Source: CAVQBP01 sp963782475
Lineage (GTDB): Bacteria; Bacteroidota; Ignavibacteria; Ignavibacteriales; Ignavibacteriaceae
Direction of reading: 5' to 3'
Assembly: GCA_963782475.1 (NCBI GenBank)
Contig: CAWAJW010000016.1
Coordinates: 434,001 to 498,000 of the forward strand
DNA: 64,000 nucleotides
Shown here: one piece after another, positions 27,826 through 37,763 of the stretch
Layout: each line of letters opens with the position of its first letter
Numbering within the stretch: the first letter of the stretch is position 1
The notes under the pieces: generated by a model
Database searches by the model: none
What the model was told of the DNA's origin: nothing
What the model saw: the letters and a program-made list of their open reading frames with translations, nothing else
Position numbers and translations under genes: made by a program

Positions 27826-29802
27826 ATGTTAAAGAAAAAAGCTATTTTTAGAATCATTCTAATTTTAATTCCTTTCTTAATCCTATTTTCATTAGAAATA
27901 ATTCTTAGAATAATAGGATATGGCCCTGATTTAAGAATAGTAGCAACAATAAAGAGGGACGGTAAAGATTATTATACAATGAACCAGCTGGTTGGGAACA
28001 GGTACTTTGACGAAACCAGCCTTTTTTACAGGAAGGGCTCACACGACTTTTTTGAAGTTAATAAAAAGCCCAATACAATAAGGGTGTTTTGTTTTGGCGC
28101 CTCGACTACAGCCGGCTTTCCATATGAATATGATGCAATCCCTTCCGAGTTTCTGCGGGACCGTCTTGTTGATGCTTTTCCTAATAAGAATATTGAAGTA
28201 ATAAATACGGCAATTGATGCTACAAATAGTTACACTGTTGAAGAATTTGCCAAGGAATTATCGAAATATAAACCAGATCTTTTCATTATTTATATGGGTC
28301 AGAATGAATTTTACGGTGCGTTTGGTGTTGGCTCAACTATTTCAATTGGTAAAAGCAGATGGATTATAAAAACATACCTGTGGCTGCAGCAATTTAAAAC
28401 TTTTCTTCTAATTAAAAATATTATTTCCTCTGTTTCAAGCTATTTTAAATCATCTGGCAGTAATAAAAAAGAGACTTTGATGGAACAGATGATAAAGAAT
28501 AATTCAATTGGATTTAAAAGTAGTGATTACAATATTGCAAGAAATACGTTCAAGGATAATTATGAGGAAATAATAGAAACGGCTAAGGAAAATAATGTTC
28601 CCATAATTATTTCAACTTTAGTTACAAATGAAAAAGACCTTCCACCGTTTGTATCTATCTTTTCGGATAATCTAAGCGATTCATTAAAAAGTAAATTTAA
28701 AGAATTTCTAGATTTAGGAATCATGTACCGTGAAAAAGGAGATTATTCCGAAGCCTTCAAATATTTTCAAAAATCAATGTCTATCGATTCAACTCCGGCT
28801 AATATCCATTATCAAATCGGTATTTGTAATGAATTAACTAAAAATTTTAGAGAAGCAGAAAGACAATTTACTATCGCAAAAAATCTCGATGGCTTAAGGT
28901 TCAGGGCACCTTCCGAATTTAACCTGATTATAAAAAATTTAAGCAGCAAATTTAAAGTACCTTTATCGGATGTGAATAAAAGCTTCAGAGAAAATTCACC
29001 AGATGGCATCATCGGCAGAGAATTATTAATTGATCATATCCATCCAAATATAAAAGGATATTTTTTGCTGGCAAAAACGTGGTTTCAAACTATTAAGGAT
29101 AATAATTTAATCGGCTTATCTCAAAAGTTTAATGAAAATGATAGTTTGCTGTGGCTGCAATCTTCAGTTACACCCCTGGATAGTCTTATCGGGGAATTAA
29201 AGATAATGAAGCTAAAAAGCAGGCCTCCGTTTACATCAAAAGATAGTGATTTTGTATTTGTTCCCCATAATCCATTTGAGAAAATTGCCTATAATTATCT
29301 TACCGGCGGGAACCAGCTATCGTGGGGAATGGCACATGTAATGGCCGCAAAAGAATATTTAATCAGAAACAATTATGAAAAAGGTCTTAGAGAATATGAA
29401 GCTATATTAATTACCGATGAGACAAATCCAAACCTTCTTTCTATAATAGGAGATATTTATTATCAATTAAAACTGTATAAAAAAGCTGATGCAAGCTATT
29501 CAAAAGCTTTTTTATATGATAATAATCAATTTCTTAAATACAGGCTGGGACTAACCAATATCAATTTGCAGCAACCCGAAAAAGCAGTTCAATATTTTAA
29601 CAGCTGCCTGCAGGATAATGAGAATAATCCAAATAAGTTTTCATTTGGGGAAATTGAAGATATCGAGTATAATTTAGCTCTGGCATATTTTCAAATGAAT
29701 CAAAATGAAAAAGCCTTGGAGGAATTAAATATCATCTTAAAAAATAATCCGTCAAACGTAAATGCTTCTCGCTTATTAAAGGAAATTAATCATAAGCAGT
29801 AA
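27826..29802 (+). CDS. Membrane-anchored SGNH/GDSL hydrolase with TPR repeats
   Basis: A 658-residue protein with an N-terminal membrane anchor (residues 5-27). A SGNH-hydrolase domain follows: the block with the catalytic Ser reads VFCFGASTTAG near residue 92, the Asn block reads YMGQNEFYGA near 165, and the Asp/His block reads LIDHIHPNIKGY near 404. TPR-like helices are inserted at about 300-355 (YREKGDYSEAFKYFQKSM) and further TPRs occupy 510-655. Such proteins are found near exopolysaccharide and O-antigen acetylation genes, but none is adjacent here. It probably acts as an esterase at the cell envelope; the substrate is unknown. Confidence 0.75.
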   Translation: MLKKKAIFRIILILIPFLILFSLEIILRIIGYGPDLRIVATIKRDGKDYYTMNQLVGNRYFDETSLFYRKGSHDFFEVNKKPNTIRVFCFGASTTAGFPYEYDAIPSEFLRDRLVDAFPNKNIEVINTAIDATNSYTVEEFAKELSKYKPDLFIIYMGQNEFYGAFGVGSTISIGKSRWIIKTYLWLQQFKTFLLIKNIISSVSSYFKSSGSNKKETLMEQMIKNNSIGFKSSDYNIARNTFKDNYEEIIETAKENNVPIIISTLVTNEKDLPPFVSIFSDNLSDSLKSKFKEFLDLGIMYREKGDYSEAFKYFQKSMSIDSTPANIHYQIGICNELTKNFREAERQFTIAKNLDGLRFRAPSEFNLIIKNLSSKFKVPLSDVNKSFRENSPDGIIGRELLIDHIHPNIKGYFLLAKTWFQTIKDNNLIGLSQKFNENDSLLWLQSSVTPLDSLIGELKIMKLKSRPPFTSKDSDFVFVPHNPFEKIAYNYLTGGNQLSWGMAHVMAAKEYLIRNNYEKGLREYEAILITDETNPNLLSIIGDIYYQLKLYKKADASYSKAFLYDNNQFLKYRLGLTNINLQQPEKAVQYFNSCLQDNENNPNKFSFGEIEDIEYNLALAYFQMNQNEKALEELNIILKNNPSNVNASRLLKEINHKQ

Positions 29803-29839
29803 TTTTAATCGCTTCTTACCGGTGAAAGGTTTTGTAAAT

Positions 29840-29866
29840 TTGAAATAATTTTTTTATTCTTATAAT
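29840..29866 (+). promoter_or_regulatory. Candidate promoter of the treS operon
   Basis: TTGAAA (29840-29845), a 15-base spacer and TATAAT (29861-29866) lie 35 bp before the treS ATG. The spacer is slightly short. A palindromic-like ACCGGTGA sits just upstream at 29818-29825 and recurs in the poxB/GGR intergenic region. Confidence 0.35.
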
Positions 29867-29901
29867 ATATTATTTCATCAAAACTCTAGGTTAAACTTCT
29901 A

Positions 29902-32900
29902 ATGGATGAAAGTGAAATTCAGGGAAATTCAAAACCGGACCTGGAAAAATCTTCAGAGCAGAATAATGTTTCAGCTGATGATGAGAATTCTCTGTGGTAT
30001 AAAGACGGCATCATTTACCAGGTTCATATAAAAGCTTTCCGTGATAGTAATGATGATGGTTTCGGAGATTTTAACGGGCTGATAGAAAAATTAGATTACA
30101 TCCGGGATTTAGGTGTAAATATAATATGGATACTTCCTTTTTATCCTTCCCCAATGAAAGATGATGGTTACGATATTTCCGATTATTTTGATATAAACCC
30201 GGATTATGGAACTATCATCGATTTTAAAAGATTTCTTAAGGAAGCACATAATAAGGGAATAAGAGTAATTACAGAATTGGTTTTAAACCATACTTCCGAT
30301 CAGCATGAATTATTTCAAAAGGCTAGGAAAAGCGATCCGGGTTCCAAACAAAGAGAATTTTATGTATGGACGGAAATTCCGGATAAGTATTTGGAAGCTA
30401 GAGTTATTTTCAGTGATTTTGAATCTTCAAACTGGTCATGGGATCCGGTTGCAAAGGCTTATTACTGGCACAGGTTTTATTCACATCAGCCCGATTTAAA
30501 TTTCGAAAACCCGGAAGTGCATAAATTTTTATTTAGAGCCGTTGACTTCTGGTTTGATATGGGAGTAGATGGTTTGAGATTGGATGCTGTTCCATATCTT
30601 TACGAAAAAGAGGGTACAAGCTGCGAAAATTTACCCGAAACGCATGAATTTCTAAAAAAATTAAACAGGCATATATCTGAAAAATATAAAGATAAAATGC
30701 TGCTTGCCGAAGCAAATCAATGGGCCGAGGATGCTGTGGCATACTTCGGTAAAGGGGATGAATGTCAAATGGCATTTCACTTTCCTCTAATGCCTCGAAT
30801 GTATATGGCAATCCAGATGGAAGACAGATTTCCGATTATAGATATACTTGAGCAAACACCCGACATTCCCGAAAATTGTCAATGGGCAATGTTCCTCCGG
30901 AATCATGATGAATTAACACTTGAAATGGTTACGGATGAAGAGCGCGATTACATGTACCGGTTTTTTGCTAAAGATAACCGGGCCAGGCTAAATTTCGGAA
31001 TACGAAGACGTCTGGCTCCCTTAGTTGAAAATAACAGGAGGAAAATAGAATTATTAAATATGCTTTTGTTTTCCTTTCCCGGCACACCTATAATTTATTA
31101 TGGCGATGAAATCGGGATGGGGGATAACTACTATCTCGGAGACAGGAATGGGGTTCGTACACCCATGCAGTGGAACTCGGACAGGAATGCAGGATTTTCA
31201 GATACGAATCCCCAAAAACTTTATCTGCCGATAATTATTGATCCCGAATATCATTATGAAGCGATTAATGTTGAAGTACAGCAGAGGAACCCTTCATCTT
31301 TACTGTGGTGGATGAAAAAAGCACTTGGAATTAGAAAAAGGTATAAAGCATTTGGCCGGGGAAAAATAGAATTCCTTTCCCCTCAAAATCCTAAAGTTAT
31401 TGCCTTTTTAAGAATTCTGGGAGATGAAATAATTCTTGTCGTGGCAAACCTTTCCCGCTTTTCCCAGGTTGTTGAACTTGATCTTTCAAAGTTTTTAGGA
31501 TATACACCTATTGAAGCTTTCAGTCTAAATAAATTTCCGCCGATTGGTGAGCTGTATTATATGCTTACTTTGAGCCCCTATGATCATTACTGGTTTGAAC
31601 TTAAGAAAATTAATAGGAATGAAGGGATAAAAAGAGATAAGATAATCCCCGAAGTATTAAATATGGATGATATATTTAAAGAAAAATTTCTCCTCCAATA
31701 TATTGAACAAACGGACTGGTTCGAAAAAGGAGAATTTAAAATTGACAATATTCAAATTGTTGATAAAATAGAGCTGACTAAAAGAGACATTATTCTTATA
31801 CTGAAGATCTTTTATGTTGATGAACTCCCGGAGCTTTATTTACTGGCGGTAACACATAAATGCAGTTACTTTCAGCGGCGCAGTTTTATATGAAAATGTG
31901 CAGGCCGTTATGGCGGAATTAAAAGACGGTGTTAATAACAAAATGATTATTTTCGATGGAACATTTGATGAAGTATTTCAACAAAATTTTTTGCAGGCTC
32001 TCTCTTTCAAAAGAAATATAAAAGGAAATGCAGGGGAAATTTATTTTTCAAAAGAAAAAAAACTACAAAAATTATTTTCAGACAGCCGGCAATTCTCACC
32101 GTCTAAATTGTTGAAAGCTGATAACAGGAGCATATTGATTTTATATGATGAAAGTATAGTTCTTAAACTATATAGAAGGCTTGAAGAGGGAATAAACCCC
32201 GGGGCTGAAGTATTATCATTTTTATCAAATAATACCTCCTTTCAGAACATTCACCAGTATGCCGGCAAAATTATTTATCAGCAAGCAAATAGTGAACCGG
32301 TTACTTTTGGATTAATAAAAAAGTATATTCCCAATCAAGGTGATGCCTGGACCTATTTTTTGGATGCAGCAAAAAAATATTTTGAAAATTTGTATCTAAA
32401 TAATAAAGGTAAGAAAAGACATAAAAAAACGTTAACCGACTTATTTACGGAACCTTCCGGGCTTAGGAATGGAGCGGCTATTGCAAACGCTGTAGATCAT
32501 ATATATATTGAAATGGCAGGGCTCCTGGGCGAAAGGACGGCACAGCTTCACTTGGCACTTAGTTCAAGCTATAACGACAAATCTTTTGCTCCCGAACCTT
32601 ATTCATCTTTCTACCAGCGCTCAATTTATCAAACATTAAGAAGCACTACCAAAAGTACGTTCAGGCTGCTTAAAAAAAATATTAATAATCTTGATAAAAA
32701 TCTTCAAAAAGAAGCTAAAAATGTTTTGGAATTTGAAGAAGAGATGATTGATTATATTGCTCTTATACTTAAAGATAAAATAAATGCCAAGAGAATAAGG
32801 ATTCACGGGGATTATCATTTAAAGCAAATACTTTTTACAGGAAAAGATTTTATAGTTACAAACTTTGAAGGTCCTGTATCAATGCCTTTAAATGAACGGC

Positions 32901-33268
32901 GGATGAAGAGGGCAGCATTGAGAGATGTTGCTTCCATGGTATGGTCTTTCCATTTTGCCGCCTATGTCGCTTCTTTTACCGAGGATATACAAACAAAAGC
33001 CGAAATAGCTAAATCGGAACAATTCGCGCAGCAGTGGTGGTTATATATTGGGAACAGGTTTTTACATTCTTATTTGAAATCTCTTGGTAATTCGGATTTT
33101 CTGCCGGATGACAAAAATGAAATTGAATATTTATTTCATTTTTACCTTTTAGAAAAAATATTGCTTGAATTAACTAATTGTCTTACCGAAAATTCTCCCT
33201 GGTTAAATATTCCGTTTAAGGGGCTTCAGTATATGAAGAAATATTTAAGGGATAAATATAAATCCTGA
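29902..33268 (+). CDS. treS: Trehalose synthase fused to maltokinase (frame break at the junction)
   Basis: The GH13 part (residues 1 to about 560) interconverts maltose and trehalose. Catalytic residues are seen in GLRLDAVPY (nucleophile, about 226), LLAEANQW (acid/base, about 269) and LRNHDELT (about 335). The C-terminal maltokinase half is read in the +1 frame. Between 31853 and 31864 one surplus A in CATAAATGC splits the gene, and skipping it gives the continuous VTHNAVTFSGAVLYENVQAV. The kinase half keeps IHGDYHLKQ, but the metal-binding DFEG motif reads NFEG (Asn at 32861-32863), which may cripple maltose phosphorylation. No GlgE is in the window. It is first gene of the plus-strand trehalose cluster. 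Confidence 0.88.
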
Positions 33269-33465
33269 GATTAAATTCATCAGCTCGTTCAGTTTCACCA
33301 AACCATATTATTTATTTTATAACGTGATCTTTTCCTCCTGTTTCAAATATGTCTGAAATCATAAAATCCTTGCGCTTAAATCAATTTTTACTATATTTAA
33401 CATTCTTTAGATTTAATAAATCCTATGTTAGAGACTAATAAATTAGCCATAAACAATAAAATTAT

Positions 33466-35293
33466 ATGAAGATAGGTGCATACTATTTAGAGAATGGGGA
33501 TTGTGAATTTAAAGTATGGGCACCGAAAGCAAAAGAGCTGGCTCTGAAAATTATTTCTCCCTTCGAGAAAATAATTAAACTTGAGAAGGATGAAAACGAT
33601 TACTGGACAACCAAAATCAAGGATGCTTCCAATGGTTCGAGGTATTTATTTAAAATAAATAATTCGGATGAAAAACCGGATCCCGCCTCCAATTTTCAGC
33701 CGGATGGAGTTCACAATGCCTCTGAAATTGTAAATCACTCTTTATTTAAATGGTCAGATAAACATTGGAAAGGTTTGGACTCTAAAAGATTACATTATCT
33801 ATGAAATACATACCGGGACTTTTACCCGGGAGGGAACATTTGAAAGCATTATTCCTAAATTAGAATATTTAAAAGAATTAGGAATTACCGCAATAGAATT
33901 AATGCCGGTCGCACAATTTCCCGGAAATCGTAACTGGGGCTACGATGGTGTTTATCATTATGCTCCTCAAAATAGTTATGGCGGACCTGAAGGATTGAAA
34001 ATATTGATTAATGCTTGCCATAAGCTGGAAATAGCAGTTATTCTGGATGTTGTTTATAACCACTTTGGTCCGGAAGGAAATTATACCGGCAAATTTGCCA
34101 CATATTTTAATCCATTATATCATTCCCCCTGGGGAGATGCTATAAATTTTGACGGGCCTTATTCTGATCCGGTTAGGAATTATTTCGTTGAGAATGCTTT
34201 ATACTGGTTTTCAAATTTTCATATCGATGCCTTACGGCTCGATGCAATTGACCGGATTTATGATATGAGTGCGAAGCACCTTCTGCAGGAGATTTCCGAA
34301 GAAACATCCAGACTTTCCGGTGAACTTGGAAGAAAATTTTACTTAATTGCTGAAAGTGATCTGAATGATATTAAAATTATAAGACCTGTTAATAAATATG
34401 GTTTTGGTATTGATGCTCAATGGAGCGATGATTTCCATCATTCAATACATTCAATTTTAACCGGGGAAAGAGAAGGGTATTACCGGGATTTCGGAACTGG
34501 CCAGGATTTGATCAAATCTATTAAAGATACATTTGTTTACACCGGTCAGTATTCAATATACAGAAAAAGAAAACATGGGAATTCAGCTTTGGAAATAAAC
34601 CCTGATCATTTCGTTATCAATATTCAAAACCATGATCAGGTTGGCAACAGGGCATTTGGAGAAAGGTTATCGAAATTGATTTCATTTGAAGAATCGAAGA
34701 CAGCGGCTGCAACGTTAATTTTATCTCCCTATATTCCTTTAATCTTTATGGGGCAGGAATATAATGAGGAAAATCCTTTCTTATATTTTGTAAGCTTTAA
34801 TGATCAAAATCTTATTGAAGCTGTTAGAAAGGGACGGCAGGAGGAATTTTCTTCCTTTGACTGGAAAGAAGATGTACCTGATCCGCAAAGTGAAGCTACA
34901 TTTATTAAATCAAAACTTAACCGGGAATTAATAAATGAGGAACAACACAGTGTCTTATTAAAATTTTACAAATATTTAATAAAATTGAGAAAAACTAATA
35001 AGGCCTTTTATTCACATGACAGAGAAAATTTTGAAGTTATTGGAACCGAAAAAGAGAAAATATTAATTTTGAGCAGGTGGTGGAAAGAAAATAAAATTAC
35101 AGCTGTTATAAACTTCAATAAAGAAGTCGTTACATCCAAAGTTCCTTTTTCGGGAGGGAAATGGAAAAAAATCCTTGATTCAGCTGAAAAAATATGGAAC
35201 GGTCCGGGAGCTTCAACTCCCGAAAAATTATTAGGAAAAGAACAAAATCTTACAATTAAAAAAAGCAGTATATCTGTTTATGAACAGGAGTAA
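33466..35293 (+). CDS. treZ: Malto-oligosyltrehalose trehalohydrolase (frame break)
   Basis: GH13 enzyme that cuts trehalose from the end of malto-oligosyltrehalose made by TreY. The N-terminal beta-domain (FKVWAPKAKELALKI) is in the first frame, which stops at 33804. The rest, starting LKDYIIYEIHTGTFTREG, is in the +1 frame. Skipping the T at 33781 gives the expected GLDLKDYIIYE. The catalytic motifs are intact: ALRLDAIDRI, LIAESDLND and NIQNHDQVGNRAFGERL. The restored protein is about 608 residues, normal for the family. It is followed after 3 bp by the GH57 gene, whose AGGAG site lies in the treZ tail, implying coupled translation. Confidence 0.88.
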
Positions 35294-35296
35294 TTA

Positions 35297-37763
35297 TTGA
35301 ATAGGTATGTTTGTATTCATGGCCATTTTTATCAGCCGCCAAGGGAAAATCCATGGCTTGAAGAAATCGAAATGCAGGATTCGGCCTATCCTTACAGAGA
35401 TTGGAATGAAAGAGTTACTGCTGAGTGTTACAGCCCCAATACTGCAGCAAGAATATTAAGCAACCATAAAACGGTTGTTGAAATAATTAATAATTATTCA
35501 AGAATTAGTTTTAATTTCGGTCCTACTCTGTTATCCTGGCTTGAAGTACATGCTCACGATGTTTATGCTGCAATTCTTCAGGCAGATAAAGAAAGCAGGA
35601 AAAGATTTTCCGGGCACGGTTCAGCCATTGCCCAGGTCTATAACCATTTAATTATGCCGCTCGCAAATAAAAGAGATAAGGAAACTCAAGTATCCTGGGG
35701 GATTGAAGATTTTAAATACAGGTTCGGAAGAGATCCTGAAGGTATGTGGCTTGCTGAAACAGCTGTTGATATTGAAACGCTGGAAGTTTTGGTGGAACAT
35801 GGAATAAAATTTACTATTCTTGCTCCAAGGCAGGCGAGCAGAATTAGAGCTATTAACAAAAAAGAATGGTTTGACGTTTCAGGTTCAAGGATTGACCCCA
35901 GGAGGGGATATTTATGTAAGCTTCCATCAGGGAAATCAATTACTCTTTTCTTTTATGACGGTATTATTTCTAATGATCTTGCTTTCGGTGATCTTCTATT
36001 AAACGGTGAAAATCTAGCTAACCGGTTGCTTAATACTCTGGATGAAAAGCCGGTAGATGCCCAATTAGCACATATTGCAACCGACGGTGAAACTTACGGC
36101 CATCACCAGAAGCATGGCGATATGGCATTAGCTTATTGTCTTCACTTTATAGAATCCAATAACTATGCCGAATTAACTGTGTATGGCGAATTTCTTGAAA
36201 AATTTCCTCCTGAATATGAAGTGGAAATTATAGAAAATACTTCGTGGAGCTGTATCCACGGAATTGAAAGATGGCGCAGTAACTGCGGATGCAATAGTGG
36301 CCGTGAAGGATGGAAACAGGAATGGCGGGCTCCGCTTCGTGAAGCTCTCGACTGGCTCCGGGATACTCTAACCCCTTATTATGAAAAAGATATAAGTCTT
36401 TTTATAAATGATGCATGGAAATTCAGGAATGACTATATCAAAGTTATACTTGATAGATCCGAAGGAAATATTAATAAATTTTTATCGAAGCATACCGGCA
36501 AAGAGATATCAAATGAAGAAAGAATCCGGATTTTAAAAAATCTGGAAATTCAACGTCATACCTTGCTTATGTATACAAGCTGCGGATGGTTCTTTGATGA
36601 GATCTCGGGAATTGAAACCGTGCAGGTCATTTTATATGCCGCCCGTGCAATTCAGCTTTTTGATGATCTGCACGGAATTAAATTTGGAAAGAAAATTTCA
36701 GGACTTGCTTAAAAAGGCTCCCAGTAATATCCCGGAAATTAAAAATGGAAAAATTGTCTATGAAAATTTTGTTAAACCTGCTATTATAGATTTACAAAGA
36801 GTTGCTGCACATTATGCAGTTTCATCTTTATTTGAAGAGTATTCCGAGAAAACGGAAATATATTGTTATGAAATTGAAAATTTAAACCGTGATTTTAAGG
36901 AAGCAGGGAAACAAAAGATGATAATAGGCCGGGTATTAATGAGATCCAAAATAATTCTTGATGAAAAAATAATCAGCTTTGCTTTTCTTCACCTCGGAGA
37001 TCATAATATTAACGGCGGTGTAAGGGAAACTCTTTCGGATGATAAGTATTTAAAGATGGATAAAAGCTTAAGCGAGGCTTTTTCGAGACTGAATATTGCA
37101 GAAATTATTTTATTGATTGATAAGTATTTTGGTATGCACAACTATTCTCTCTGGCATTTATTTAAAGATGAGAGCAGAAATGTTTTTAATAAGATAATGG
37201 AAAATACTTTAAAAGATGTTGAATTCTCTTTCAGGCAGATTTATGAAAATTATTATCCTGTAATGCAGGCAATGAAGGAGACCGGTACTCCTCTTCCGAA
37301 GGCTGTTTTAACTGCTGTAGAATTTACTATAAACACCGATATTAAAAGAATGCTTGAAGGTACCGGTTCCATTGATCTTGTAAAATTAAAAAAATTGTCG
37401 GACGAAGCCAGGAAATGGTCAGTCGAACTGGATAAAACGGCTTTAAATTATGTAGCAAGCCAAAAGATTAATTATTTAATGGAGATCTTTAAGCAGCAGC
37501 CCGAAATTACGGAACTGATGGAAGAAATTAATATCTCTTTAAATACTTTAAGTAATCTCTCACTTGATCTTAATTTGTGGAAAGCTCAGAATATTTTATT
37601 TTATATTGCTAAGAATGGTTTGGATGATATCAAAAGAGAAATTGAAAATGAAGGGGGAGATTATTCAAACTGGATTAAGCTTTTTAATGATCTGGAGAAA
37701 AATTTACAGGTTAGGATTTCAGTAAATGCACATCCCGAAATCAACTTACAGACTGCAGTTTAA
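35297..37763 (+). CDS. GH57-family glycosidase with DUF3536 C-terminus (frame break)
   Basis: A GH57 alpha-amylase-like enzyme of about 820 residues once the two frames are joined. The N-terminus has IHGHFYQPPRENPWLEE, the nucleophile region is GMWLAETAVD (near residue 157), and the acid block is HIATDGETYGHHQKHGD near 258. The first frame ends at 36712. The DUF3536 part (LLKKAPSNIPEIKNG onward) lies in the +1 frame, and removing one A of the AAA at 36680-36682 gives DLHGINLERKFQDLLKK. The start is a TTG six bases after AGGAG. It probably trims or debranches glucans for TreY. Its last 38 bp overlap treY. Confidence 0.82.

Noticed and set aside
31850..36690. Programmed +1 frameshifting with a shared slippery motif
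   Set aside because: The break sites in treS, treZ and the GH57 gene (CAT-AAA-TGC, GAC-TCT-AAA, ATT-AAA-TTT) have no common signal or adjacent stop, so I report only the direction bias.
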